From positions 1 through 24,896 of the forward strand of contig JBAUWJ010000313.1 of the NCBI GenBank assembly GCA_049583715.1: 24,896 nt of DNA. The letters are read 5' to 3'. Both the position numbers and the translations under genes were made by a program. This stretch comes from JAANXG01 sp049583715. Lineage in GTDB: Bacteria > Pseudomonadota > Gammaproteobacteria > Arenicellales > JAANXG01. A model generated the notes under the pieces. It was given only the letters and a program-made list of their open reading frames with translations. It had not been told where the DNA came from and searched no databases. Shown here piece by piece: positions 14,276-24,200 of this stretch; position 1 is the stretch's first letter; each line of letters starts with the position of its first letter.

Positions 14276-15256
14276 TCAAGCCGCGCCGCGTTCGGCCTTG
14301 GACGTGTACAGATTCTGGTCCGCATTCTTGAACAGGTCGGTCAGGGACAAACCCTTGCGCCAGGTCGCGGTCCCGATGGAGAACCCCGGGGCTTTCCCGA
14401 GCTCGTCTCGCAAACGACCGGCCACGACGTTCACCTGCTCGGAGTCGCAGTCGGTAAGCAGCACCGCGAATTCGTCGCCTCCCCACCGGCACGGAGCATC
14501 CGCGTCGCGCAGCACCCGCCGCAGCGTGTCGGCCGTCCGCTTCAACACGTCGTCGCCATGCAGATGACCGTGCCGGTCATTGATCTCCTTGAAGTGGTCC
14601 AGGTCGATGAGCATCATCGACACCGCCTGGTCATTGCGCGTCGCCTTGTTCAGCTCCTGTTGCACGAGGGACTCCCACATCCGCCGGTTGATCAGACCGG
14701 TGAGGGAATCCCGCACCGCGCGCTCATGAACGTGCTTGACGAGCAAGCCCGCGAACAGCCCGACAGTCACCGAGACGCCGAATACCGTCAGGACCCGCGT
14801 GGGCCAATCCGAATCGCCGACCGCGATCACCGCGACGGCAAAGCTCAGGCTGCAGAAACCGATCAACACCGCCGTAGCGCCGGCGCGGAAGAAAAAGGTG
14901 CCGTACAGCACGACCAGCACATAGAACAGCGGGAAATTCGACCTTTCGCCGGCGCCACCGACCCAGAGTCCGATAGCGAGCAGCAAGGCGGCGTAGGGGG
15001 CCTGGAGGATCAGGGCCCAAAGCGGCGCCTCCCTGCGCCACGTCCATAGCGCCACGGCCGTGGCTGCCGTCACCATGATTATACTCGTGGCTCCCGGCAC
15101 GGACACGGAGCGCCATTCGGAGACGCTCAGAGAGAGGATCTCCGTCACTATGCAACCGAGATAGGCTATGACGCTCACCCGCACCATCTCGGAGCGAGTC
15201 TCTTCGATATCTATGCGCAGCTCCTTTTGCAGGACCTCGATCCACGAATGCACCAT
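14276..15256 (-). CDS. Membrane diguanylate cyclase (six TM helices plus GGDEF)
   Basis: The 326-residue protein makes c-di-GMP from two GTP. After a short N-terminus, six hydrophobic segments (about 26-46, 57-72, 78-101, 108-123, 127-147, 155-173) form a membrane sensor of no type I can name. A helical signalling stalk leads into DSLTGLINRR (183-192). The GGDEF domain is complete: metal-binding LIDLDHFKEIND (216-227), the RWGGDEF signature (257-263), and a product-inhibition site RDAD (250-253), the RxxD five residues before the signature. It should be an active, feedback-inhibited cyclase. GGGAG precedes ATG ATG GTG, and I chose the second ATG, three bases from the ribosome site. The frame is open to 15520, but that part looks non-coding. 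Confidence 0.9.
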   Translation of the reverse strand: MVHSWIEVLQKELRIDIEETRSEMVRVSVIAYLGCIVTEILSLSVSEWRSVSVPGATSIIMVTAATAVALWTWRREAPLWALILQAPYAALLLAIGLWVGGAGERSNFPLFYVLVVLYGTFFFRAGATAVLIGFCSLSFAVAVIAVGDSDWPTRVLTVFGVSVTVGLFAGLLVKHVHERAVRDSLTGLINRRMWESLVQQELNKATRNDQAVSMMLIDLDHFKEINDRHGHLHGDDVLKRTADTLRRVLRDADAPCRWGGDEFAVLLTDCDSEQVNVVAGRLRDELGKAPGFSIGTATWRKGLSLTDLFKNADQNLYTSKAERGAA

Positions 15257-15577
15257 CATCTCCCGGATTGCTGCATTGTGAGGGTTGAGCAGGAAGCCTC
15301 CGGACCCAATGGAATGTAGACGCCGCACACGGACCGATCGAGGTCCTGCTGCACCGCGACAATCGAACGAAACCGACCGGCCCCCACCGGTATTGTCAAA
15401 AACTATAGCAGGAATTCCAGGGAGATGGGCCGCTGACGCCCGCAAACCTCTCCCGGCGAGCACCGACACGAGCCGGCGCTTCGCGGCTCCCCGCCATCCG
15501 CGCGCGGCGGACACGGCCATGCTAGGCTATCGGCACAGCTCGCACACCGCAAGCATCCCGGCGTCCCGAAGCGAACT
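15257..15577. other. Divergent intergenic region between cyclase and antiporter
   Basis: These 321 bases hold no gene I can support. They should contain the promoters of the minus-strand cyclase and the plus-strand antiporter. A consensus TTGACA stands on the minus strand at 15394-15399, but the hexamer 17 bases on (TCGGTT) is no -10. On the plus strand, GCTAGGCTATCGG near 15520-15532 could hold a weak -10 for the antiporter. Open frames through here are arginine- and proline-rich and unlike real protein. Confidence 0.5.
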
Positions 15578-17278
15578 ATGCAACAAGATCTGCTGGCGGC
15601 GATCCTGACTCTACTTGCCATATCGGTATTGTTCGTCGGCGCCTTTCGCCGTCTCAAGCTACCCCCGTTGCTGGGCTACCTGTTCGTCGGAATCGCGGCG
15701 GGCCCGCATGGCCTCGCCTGGTTCGACAATCGCGACGCGGCGCAGCTTCTGGGCGAGATCGGAGTTGCCTTTCTCTTGTTCTCCATCGGGCTTCACTTTT
15801 CGGTCCCGCAGTTTTTCTCCATGCGCGGCGTGCTGCTCAAGCTCGGTGGAGGCCAGATGCTGGTCAGCACGCTCTTCGGCGCCCTCATCGCCTGGTGGAT
15901 CGGTATCCCATGGGCCGCCGCAGTGGTCGTCGGCGGCGCCCTGGCCATGTCCTCGACTGCCATCGTCGTGAAACAGCTCACGGACCAGCTCGAGCTTCAG
16001 ACCCGCCCCGGCAACATGTCCCTGGGAATCCTCCTGTTTCAGGATCTCGCCGCGGTTCCGTTCCTGGTCGCGATCCCGATCCTCGCCGCCGGTGCCGGCA
16101 ACGGTCTGGCGGTGGCACTTCTGTACGCGATCGTCAAGGGCGCTCTCGCCCTGGCGTTGATGCTGGCCCTGGGGCGCCTGGCACTGCGGCGCCTGTTCGA
16201 CGAGGTCGCGGCCGCCGGCTCCACCGAGCTGTTCACCCTCGCCGTCGTGCTCGTTGCGCTGTTGGCCGCCTGGATCACCGGCCTGCTCGGCCTGTCACTG
16301 GCCCTGGGGGCGTTTCTGGCCGGCATGATGCTGAGCGAGACAGAGTACCGGCACCAGATCGACGCGGAGCTCCGCCCGTTCAAGGATATCCTCCTCGGCC
16401 TGTTCTTCATCTCCGTCGGCATGGACCTGAATATCGGCGCCATCCCGCAGCTCTGGCCGTGGATCCTCCTGCTGGTGGTCGGCCTGGTCCTGGGCAAGGG
16501 CAGCGTGATCGCCTCGCTCGCCTGGTGGTACAGCAAGGACGCGTCGGTGGCCCTGCGTACCGGTTTGGTACTGGGTCATGGAGGTGAGTTCGGACTCGCC
16601 CTGCTGAGCCTTGCCCTGGGCACGGGCTTGATGACCATCGGGCAAAGCCAACCGATTCTCGCGGCCATCGTCATCACCATGCTGGCGGCCCCTCTCATGG
16701 TCCGCTACAACAGGTTCGCCGCCGAGCGGCTCTTCGCGGCTCCTGCTCCACCGGACGAACAGGCGGACAGAATCGCAGGCACGATGCAGGATACCGGGCG
16801 GCACGTGGTAATCTGCGGCTACGGGAGGGTCGGTGAGCAGATGGCCAAGCTCCTGAGCACCGAAGCAATTCCTTACATAGCGCTGGACATCCGCCCCGAG
16901 CGCGTCAAACACGGCTGGCAGGCGGGCGAGCGCGTCTTTTACGGCAATGCCGCCCACGGCGAGATTCTCAGAGCCGTCGGCGTGGAGCGCGCAAGCGCGC
17001 TCGTCATCAGCTTCAGCGACGACGACGCGGCCGCGAGGATCCTGCGCAGCGCCAAGGCGATACGCACGGACCTGCCCGTTCTCGTGCGCAGCCAGGACGA
17101 CTCCCACCTGGAAACACTGCTGACCGCGGGAGCGACCGAGGTGATCCCGGAGACATTGGAGGCGGTCCTGATGCTGACGACTCATCTGATGCTGCTCCTG
17201 GGGACCCCCGCCGACCGTATCGACAAGCTGGTGCGAAGTATCCGCAGGGGACGCTATACGCTGCTCGGGAGAGAGTGA
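15578..17278 (+). CDS. CPA2 monovalent cation:proton antiporter with TrkA-N domain (KefB/YbaL-like)
   Basis: The 566-residue inner-membrane protein of the CPA2 family exchanges K+ or Na+ for protons. About twelve hydrophobic segments fill residues 5-375, with LPPLLGYLFVGIAAGPHGL (28-46), the ion-path motif ILLFQDLAAVP (151-161) and LRTGLVLGHGGEFGLAL near 326-342. A cytosolic RCK/TrkA-N domain follows (about 408-525) with the dinucleotide fold GYGRVG (414-419) and Asp437 at the end of the second strand, which favours NAD(H). Length and layout match YbaL (about 558) better than KefB/KefC, which carry glutathione-gating features not identifiable here. The ATG at 15578 has only a weak ribosome site. 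It stands alone between minus-strand c-di-GMP genes. Confidence 0.92.
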   Translation: MQQDLLAAILTLLAISVLFVGAFRRLKLPPLLGYLFVGIAAGPHGLAWFDNRDAAQLLGEIGVAFLLFSIGLHFSVPQFFSMRGVLLKLGGGQMLVSTLFGALIAWWIGIPWAAAVVVGGALAMSSTAIVVKQLTDQLELQTRPGNMSLGILLFQDLAAVPFLVAIPILAAGAGNGLAVALLYAIVKGALALALMLALGRLALRRLFDEVAAAGSTELFTLAVVLVALLAAWITGLLGLSLALGAFLAGMMLSETEYRHQIDAELRPFKDILLGLFFISVGMDLNIGAIPQLWPWILLLVVGLVLGKGSVIASLAWWYSKDASVALRTGLVLGHGGEFGLALLSLALGTGLMTIGQSQPILAAIVITMLAAPLMVRYNRFAAERLFAAPAPPDEQADRIAGTMQDTGRHVVICGYGRVGEQMAKLLSTEAIPYIALDIRPERVKHGWQAGERVFYGNAAHGEILRAVGVERASALVISFSDDDAAARILRSAKAIRTDLPVLVRSQDDSHLETLLTAGATEVIPETLEAVLMLTTHLMLLLGTPADRIDKLVRSIRRGRYTLLGRE

Positions 17279-17287
17279 GAACAAAGG

Positions 17288-17304
17288 CCGCGTTGCCTGC
17301 GCGG
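17288..17304. terminator. Short hairpin between convergent stops
   Basis: CCGCG (17288-17292) and CGCGG (17300-17304) form a 5-bp stem with a 7-base loop inside the 28-base gap between the antiporter stop and the convergent PAS-GGDEF-EAL stop. Without a T-run it is only a weak candidate for a shared terminator. Confidence 0.25.
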
Positions 17305-17306
17305 AT

Positions 17307-20300
17307 TCACTCCGAAGCCCTGAAAGCCGCGTGCGGACTCCGCAGCAAAGCTTCGAAGTCGACCGCGGGAACCGGAGCACTCACCAGGTATCCCTGGAAC
17401 TCGTCGCAGCCGTGCCGCGCGAGGAACTCGAGCTGCTGGACGGTCTCCACGCCCTCGGCCACCACCTGGAGGTTCAGGTTGTGGGCCATGCCGATCATGG
17501 TGGAGACGATCTCGGCGTCGTCGCGATTCTCCGGGAGCTCCTTGATGAATATCCCGTCGATCTTGAACTTGCTGATGGCGAAGCGCTTGAGATACGCCAG
17601 CGACGAATAGCCCGTGCCGAAGTCATCGATGGAAACCCTCACTCCAATCTCTCTCAAGTCATTGAGCATAGCCACGGAGCGTTCCCCGTGCTCCATCAAC
17701 ACCGACTCGGTGATCTCCAGCTCCAGGCTCGCGGGCTCCAGCCCCAGCGCCGCCACGATGGATGCCACCTCCCGGGCGAGATCGCCGACTTCGAATTGCC
17801 GGCTGGACAGGTTCACGGCAACGTTCAGATCCTCGAGACCCGCCGACCTCCACGCCAGCAACTGCCTGCAGGCGGCCTCCAGCACCCACCTCCCGAGCGG
17901 CACGATCAAGCCCGTGTCTTCGGCAAGCGGTATGAACTGGTCGGGCGCGATGATACCCGCCTCGGGGTCGCGCCACCGGATCAAGGCTTCGGCGCCGATG
18001 ATCCGTCGGCTCGCGACCTCCATCATCGGCTGAAAGTACAGCTCGAACTCCTGGTTCTCCGCGGCGCGGCGCAGCCGGGACTCCATCTGAAGGCGCTCCC
18101 GGGCCGCTTCGGTCAGGCCCTTCGTGTAGAAGCGGTAGGTTTGCCGTCCCTCTATCTTTGCCTGCTGCATGGCGGCGTTGGCGTGTGTGATCAGCACGCT
18201 GGCCTCGTCTCCGTCCACGGGGAACATACTGATACCCACGCTCAGTCCGACAAACACTCTCTGGCCGCTCGACAGCTCGATGGAGGACTCTCCGAGGGCG
18301 ACGATGGTCTGGGCGATCTGTGCGACCCCTTCGGGCTCCCGGTCCGACTCCATCAGGACCACGAATTCGTCGCCGCCGAATCTCGCCAGGGTATCGCCGC
18401 TTTGCAGGGTCGAGCGGATGCGCCGGGACACCGCCTGCAGCAGCTCGTCTCCGGCCCCGTACCCGAGACTGTCGTTGACGTACTTGAAGCGGTCGAGACC
18501 GCAGAACAACAGCGCGATGCGAGTCCCGCGGCGCCGGCCGAGCTCCAGCGCGTGCTCGAGACGGGAAACCAGCAGGACCCGGTTCGGGTAGTTGGTCAAC
18601 GGATCGTAGTGCGCCAGGCGCTGCACCTCGGCTTCCGAATGCTTGATCCGGCTGATGTCGGTGAACACCCCGACGTAGTTGGTCAGCACACCCCGTTCGT
18701 TGTACACCGCACTGATGGCGAGCCATTCGGGGTAGGTCTCGCCGGACTTGCGGCGGTTCCAGATCTCCCCCTGCCAGTGATCGGTTCTGGTGATGGACTG
18801 CCACATGGCATGGTAGAAGAAACGATCGTGAAAACCCGACTGCAGAATCTTCGGGCTCTGGCCCAGAACCTCCGATTCGGAGTAGCCCGTTATCTCGGTA
18901 AACGCAGGGTTGACGGTGACGATCCGGTTCTCGATATCCGTGATCACCACACCCTCGCGCGTGCTGGTGAAGACCTGATTGGTCAGGCGCAGCTTTTCCT
19001 CGGACGCCCGCCGCTCGCTGATGTCCCGGGCCAGAACCAGAATCCGATCGGCATGGCCGATCGTGGCGGCACGCATATTGATTTCCGTCCAATGCTCGCG
19101 CCCTTCCCGGTCCTTTGCCCGCCATTCGAAGATCTGGGGCCGGCCCCGCGTCGCGTCCTGCACTCGCTTGCCGACCTCCCTTCGCGCCGCCGCCGGATCG
19201 CCCGCGCTCAGGTCGAGGATGCTCAGGTGCTTCGCCTCGTCCGCCGTATAGCCGGTCATCTTCTCGGCCATGGGATTCATGTCCACGATGACGCCGGTGG
19301 GCGTCTCGAGAATCAGGATGGCGTCGTTGACGCCTTCATATATCGCCCTGAAACGCGCCTCGCTGTCTCGCAGGCGCTGCTCCGATTCCACGCGCTCGGT
19401 GATGTCCAGGGCCGTGCCCGTTATTGCCGGCCGTCCGTCGAGGTCCATCCGCGAGCCATGAAGCTCGAGCCAGATGTTCCCGCCGTCCTTGCGCCGGCCG
19501 CGGGCCGTGTAATGGACGCTGGGTGTCGTGCCCTCCAGGCGGCGCTGGATCTGCGTCTTGACGGTCTCCCGGTCCTCCGCCGCGACCAGATCCGGGGGAG
19601 CGAGGCGGTCGATCAGCTCATCCGGCGAGTAGCCGAACATCTCGGCCAGGCGGCGGTTCACGTAGCGAAAAGCATCCCGGTCGAACACGTAAACACCGGT
19701 GATCGACTGTTCCACGAGCGCCCGAAACTTGCCTTCGGACGCGCGCAGCGCCTCCTCCGCCGCCTTGCGATCGGAAACATCCGTAACGACCCCGAGGTAG
19801 TGGGTTTCCTGGCCGTCCACGGACGGCACCATTGACGACGTCTGGGCGGTCCAGACCAGTGTCCCGTCCTTGCGAACAAATCGCTTGTCCACGGTGAACG
19901 ATTCGAGCTCGCCGGCCAGCATCCTTCTCTTCTGCTCCTCCTCCCGGGCAAGATCCTTCTCGTAGGTAATGTCCTGGATCCTCATGGCGAGCAACTCCTC
20001 GGGAGGATAGCCGACGAGGTCGCGGTAGGCGCGATTGATACGCAGGAACCGGCCGTCCAGGCGGTGGTAGGCCATGCCGACGGCGGCATGCTCGAAGGTG
20101 GATTCGAACAGAGACTGCAGGGCCTGCTGGCGGCGGTAGGCCCCGAGGTCGTTCTCGTACTGGCGTTTCAGCTCCCGGTAAGCCAGGTAGTAGAAGATGA
20201 TGCCGGTGGTCAGTACGAATGCGGCCCCTTTGAGGGTCTGGAGCCGACTGAGGGTGGCGGCGTCGCTCGTGAACCACTGAAGCACGGCGTCGCTGCCGAC

Positions 20301-20366
20301 GATCCACAGCGTACCGAACACCAGGTAGACCAATGTTACCCGGGCGGCGCGCTTCGCCGGACTCAT
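17307..20366 (-). CDS. Membrane 4xPAS-GGDEF-EAL c-di-GMP protein, probable phosphodiesterase
   Basis: The 1019-residue sensor has two membrane helices (about 10-30 and 46-63), four PAS domains (about 83-205, 212-330, 336-455, 462-580), a GGDEF domain and an EAL domain. PAS boundaries show the usual DITER / DISERR endings. The EAL domain is complete: EALIRW (793-798), NLSSRQF, EITESVL, DDFGTGYSS (914-922), KIDGIFI and VAEGVET. It should hydrolyse c-di-GMP. The GGDEF domain keeps RFGGDEF (662-668), but the metal-binding Asp of the DxD motif is Gly (CGLDRFK) and the inhibitory RxxD reads QSGD, so cyclase activity is doubtful. The start is uncertain. The ATG at 20366 directly precedes the first helix, while an ATG at 20462 would suit the promoter at 20501-20529 and add 32 residues. 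Confidence 0.92.
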   Translation of the reverse strand: MSPAKRAARVTLVYLVFGTLWIVGSDAVLQWFTSDAATLSRLQTLKGAAFVLTTGIIFYYLAYRELKRQYENDLGAYRRQQALQSLFESTFEHAAVGMAYHRLDGRFLRINRAYRDLVGYPPEELLAMRIQDITYEKDLAREEEQKRRMLAGELESFTVDKRFVRKDGTLVWTAQTSSMVPSVDGQETHYLGVVTDVSDRKAAEEALRASEGKFRALVEQSITGVYVFDRDAFRYVNRRLAEMFGYSPDELIDRLAPPDLVAAEDRETVKTQIQRRLEGTTPSVHYTARGRRKDGGNIWLELHGSRMDLDGRPAITGTALDITERVESEQRLRDSEARFRAIYEGVNDAILILETPTGVIVDMNPMAEKMTGYTADEAKHLSILDLSAGDPAAARREVGKRVQDATRGRPQIFEWRAKDREGREHWTEINMRAATIGHADRILVLARDISERRASEEKLRLTNQVFTSTREGVVITDIENRIVTVNPAFTEITGYSESEVLGQSPKILQSGFHDRFFYHAMWQSITRTDHWQGEIWNRRKSGETYPEWLAISAVYNERGVLTNYVGVFTDISRIKHSEAEVQRLAHYDPLTNYPNRVLLVSRLEHALELGRRRGTRIALLFCGLDRFKYVNDSLGYGAGDELLQAVSRRIRSTLQSGDTLARFGGDEFVVLMESDREPEGVAQIAQTIVALGESSIELSSGQRVFVGLSVGISMFPVDGDEASVLITHANAAMQQAKIEGRQTYRFYTKGLTEAARERLQMESRLRRAAENQEFELYFQPMMEVASRRIIGAEALIRWRDPEAGIIAPDQFIPLAEDTGLIVPLGRWVLEAACRQLLAWRSAGLEDLNVAVNLSSRQFEVGDLAREVASIVAALGLEPASLELEITESVLMEHGERSVAMLNDLREIGVRVSIDDFGTGYSSLAYLKRFAISKFKIDGIFIKELPENRDDAEIVSTMIGMAHNLNLQVVAEGVETVQQLEFLARHGCDEFQGYLVSAPVPAVDFEALLRSPHAAFRASE

Positions 20367-20772
20367 CTTCACGGAGAGTTGCCCCCGGCGAGGCCGTGGA
20401 GAGCGTCCGTCGCGGACCATACACACGAGTCGAAGCATTGAGCGCGGCGGCCGAAGCGCCATCTGCCGCTCAACCAGGGCGTTGTCCCGCACACCATGTA
20501 TCTATACGTCTCCATAAGGGCTTACGCAAGAGAAGGTTGACCACGCACCCACGCGGAACGCTCTCCGGACGACACGACCAGGCCCAATGTACATCACCGT
20601 CCAACACGTCGGGCCAACAACGGCGACAATGCGCCGACGGGCCCTTCAGCAACCACTTGACTCACCCTTCCGTCACCACAGCCGGATCCGGACCTGACCA
20701 TGCGAGGAATCAGGCCCACGGCGGAAGCCGGATACCTGTCCCGGTAATCATGACGTCAACAAGGCGCGAAGA
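20367..20772. other. Intergenic region upstream of the 4xPAS-GGDEF-EAL gene
   Basis: These 406 bases hold no gene I can support. They contain the probable promoter at 20501-20529 and the open but unconvincing 5' extension of the downstream gene. I saw no long repeat, no tRNA and no recognisable riboswitch, including no GEMM-type c-di-GMP aptamer core. Confidence 0.5.
20501..20529 (-). promoter_or_regulatory. Putative sigma-70 promoter for the 4xPAS-GGDEF-EAL gene
   Basis: On the minus strand TTGCGT (20524-20529), a 17-base spacer and TATAGA (20501-20506) make a plausible promoter, matching the consensus at three and four positions. Transcription would start near 20494. That leaves a leader of about 128 bases before the ATG at 20366, or about 32 before the alternative ATG at 20462. 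Confidence 0.4.
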
Positions 20773-21105
20773 TCACTCGGACGGTTTCCCGGAGCCCTGA
20801 CGGATCTGAGCCTTCAGAACTTCGGCCGCCGCCTCGAACACGTCTGATATCGCACCTTTCGCAAGCTGCTCTGCGAGGGGTGCGGCGATAGGCGCGATGA
20901 CGTCGTCAATATCCGCAATCCCGTTCTCTATCTCACGCACGATTCGCTCGCACAGCGCGTCGATCTGGCTCGCCGCCTGCCACTTGATCGCATCGTAGCC
21001 GGCACCGTTTCTGAACGGGTGCCGTCTGTCGTCGGGGGCCTTCGCGCCGGTGCCCCGCAACCGTTCGCGCAGACGGTACAGAAACTGAGAGTCACCGCCA
21101 CTCAT
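20773..21105 (-). CDS. Small hypothetical protein (110 residues)
   Basis: I do not recognise this protein. The ATG at 21105 has GGGAG about six bases upstream, which decides the start; the frame is open to 21456, but that extension overlaps the neighbouring EAL gene. The protein is soluble, with no signal peptide. The N-terminal third is basic (FLYRLRERLRG, DDRRHPFRNGAGYDAIKW). The rest is predicted from composition to be helical and acidic (IDALCERIVREIENGIADIDDVIAPIAAPLAEQLAKG...AAEVLKAQI). It lies 124 bases downstream of the PAS/GAF-GGDEF-EAL gene on the same strand and could be its partner or simply a passenger. Confidence 0.6.
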   Translation of the reverse strand: MSGGDSQFLYRLRERLRGTGAKAPDDRRHPFRNGAGYDAIKWQAASQIDALCERIVREIENGIADIDDVIAPIAAPLAEQLAKGAISDVFEAAAEVLKAQIRQGSGKPSE

Positions 21106-21229
21106 GCCGTCTCCCGCGCAATCGGCACGGCAGGGTGCGCGGGCCCCGTCGTCGGGGGTCCGGGCATTCCGTCGCCGCCCGGGGAGCGAGAGGCTCGCTT
21201 CCCGGACAAGACGGGTGTTGGAGTCGTCC

Positions 21230-24200
21230 TCATCGGGCAAGCAGCGTTTCCAGGTCTCCGGCGGGCATGGGTCTGCCGAGCCAGAATCCTTGTAATGTAT
21301 CACACCCCAGCCGCATGACGTTGTCCATCTGCTCCCGGGTCTCGATGCCTTCGGCGACGACGTGCAGATCCAATGCACGAGCCAATGCGACGATTGCCTT
21401 GACCGTCGCTTCGTTGCGTGGATCCTGCTGCAGATCGCGAATAAAGGAGCGATCAATCTTCAGAGCGTGTACCGGCAGCCGGCTCAGGTAGGAAAGAGAA
21501 GAATATCCCACGCCGAAATCGTCGAGCGCAAATCGCACGCCCAGCGCCACCAGCTCCTCCATGAATTCCGTGGCGCGATCGAAGTCGGCCACCAACGTGC
21601 TTTCCGTGATTTCCAGTATCAGACGCTCCGGCGGTATACCGGTTTCGCAGAGCACGTCGTGCACCGACGCGGCCAGATCCGGACTCCTGATCTGCCTCGC
21701 GGACATGTTGACCGCGACGTCGACCCGCGGCAGGCCGGCATCGTCCAGCCGCCTGATGTGCCTGCAAGCCTGCCGAAGGATCTCGAGGCCGAGCGGATTG
21801 ATGAGGCCGGTCTCCTCTGCGAGGTGAATGAACTCCGCGGGCGGTACCAGGCCCCGCTGAGGATGCATCCAGCGGGCCAGAGTCTCTACGGCCGTAATCC
21901 GGCCGGTGCCGGCATCGAAGATGGGCTGGAAGAACGCCTTGAGCTGTGCATCCCGAAGCTCGATGGCCTGGCGAAGCTCCATCTCCAGCGCCAGCCGCGG
22001 CGCACCCGGCGCCGGCATCGTGTTCTGGTAAAACGTGTACCCGAATCCCGGACCCCAACGGCTGTAATGCCCTTGCGCCGTGTCCGCCTTCTGTATCAGG
22101 CCCTCCGCGTCTTCGGCGTCATCGGGAAACACGGCCACGCCCATGTTGAACGCCAGCAGGATCGGCCTGTGGCGCACCGTGAATGGCTCGTCCATGGCCG
22201 CGACCAGCCGATCCAAGGGCTTGTGCGACCGTGGCGCGGACCCCACCGAAGGCAGCAGCAGCAGGAAACGGTCTCCGCCGAGCCGGGCCACGGTGTCGCC
22301 CGGCCGCAGACAGCCGGCAAAGCGGGCCGCCGCGGCCCTCAGCACCTCGTCTCCCCCGGATATTCCAAATTCCTCGTTCACCTGCTTGAAGCGCTTCAGG
22401 CCCAGCATCGCAACCGCCACCGTCTGCCTGCTGCGCGACGCGATAGGGAGCACCTGGTTGACGCGCTCCGCGAACAGCTCCCGGTTGGGAAGGCCGGTCA
22501 ACTGATCGTAATAGGCGAGATACTGTGCGCGTGCCTCGGCCTTCTTCTGCTCGGTGATGTCCAGCTCGATACAGTCCCAGACGGTATCGCCGTCTTCCAG
22601 GCGTCGAGGTCGCGATCGGTGCCAGAGCCACCGTTCCTCGTCGGAATCCGACAACATTCGAAACCTGATGTCCATGGGCTCCAGATTCCTTTCGGATTCA
22701 GTCAGAGCCGCCTGGAACCGGGGAAGGTCCTCCGGATGGATCCGATCCAGCCAGGCAGCCGGCCTCTGTTGAATCATCTCAGGCTCCAGTCCCACTTGAG
22801 AAAGCGTACCGGCGCTGAGATAGGGGTAGGTGATCGTGCCGTCCGGCTTTCGAAGCCGTTGAAACACGGTGCCTGGAAGACGATCGGCCAGTATCTGCAG
22901 GCGCTGGTCCGATTCCAGGGCGTGGCGCCGCGCTTCCACCTCCTGGGTTTGGTCCGTGCCGGTGCCGCGGTAGCCGCGAAACAGTCCGTTCTCGTCGAAC
23001 ACGGGCACGCCGCTGACCGAGATGTGTCGAACGCTTCCGTCCGGAAGCGCCAGGTCGTAGCGAAAGTCCTTGAAGGTCCGACGCGCCTCGAGATTGGCAA
23101 GGTGTCTGGCCCACTTCGTGTCGGCATCTGCTTCTTCCGCCGTGAGGTCGCGCCGCGAGCGTCCCATCCAGTGGCTGACCGGCTGCCCCATGACCGCTTC
23201 GATCCGTTCCGAAAAATACGTGAAGCGCAGATTCTCATCCATCTCCCACAGCCAATCGGACGCGGCCTCGGCAAAATCCCGGAAACGGCGGCGGCTGGCG
23301 TGCAGCTCCTGCTGGTATCGACGGCGCGACACCGCCTGGCCGATGCGCCGCGCGATGTCCTGGATCAGGCTCATCTCCTCGGCAGGAAACGGCGTGGACG
23401 GCTCGCCGGGCCCCGACTCCAGACAGAAAACTTCAATACGCCCGACGATTTCAGCCTCGACCCTGATATCGGCGGCCAGGCGCCAATCCGTCTCGACGAA
23501 GTTGTCCGTCGACACCTCGATACCCTCGGCGCGCAGCCGAACACAGCTTGCCTCCGGGTGCCGCGATCCCTCGCGCACCGCGTCGATGATGAGCTCGAGC
23601 TTGCGCCTCCATTCCGTATGGCTGTCGGCCAGATACTCCGAAATCGCAAAGACGCAGTGCAGCGCCCTGACGCGTCCCTTCAGCGCTTCCTCGTGCTCCT
23701 GCAGAGACTTCTGTACCTCCAGGCGCTCCGTTATGTCGCGCAGGGAAATCAAACGCGCGTGTCGGTCGGCCCACCGGATGTTCGCCACCCGCATCTCATT
23801 CATACGCCGGACGGCGTTGCGTGTATTCAGAATCTCTATCTCCGCCACCTGTCGATCCACCGACGGCGTCCCGAAAGGCATGCCCCGCAGATCATCCAGA
23901 GTCCGCCCGAAGGCACTTTCCGCGGCCGGGTTGGCAAACAGAATGCGGTCGCTCTCATCCACCACGAGCATGCCGTCGACATTGTGGGAGATGAGCGTCT
24001 CGATCTGCGCGATGTTCTCCTGGCGCGCCTGCTCCGTGCGGATCCTCATCAACACCGGACCCAGGGAAGCCGAGCCGGCGGCAAGGGCGTTGATCAACTC
24101 GGGATTCGGCTGCCGGGGCTCCGAGATGTAGAAACACAGCACGGCGACGGTACTGCCGTTGCTCACGATTGGAATACCGCAGCCGGACCTCAGGTGGGCC

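Noticed and set aside
15394..15399. Consensus TTGACA on the minus strand upstream of the cyclase
   Set aside because: No acceptable -10 hexamer lies 16-18 bases downstream, so it is not called as a promoter.
15260..15520. N-terminal extension of the cyclase frame by 88 residues
   Set aside because: The extension is Arg/Gly/Ser-rich without pattern, and a GGGAG ribosome site precedes the ATG pair at 15254-15259.
20367..20772. Possible c-di-GMP riboswitch upstream of the 4xPAS-GGDEF-EAL gene
   Set aside because: I looked for the conserved GEMM aptamer core on both strands and did not find it.
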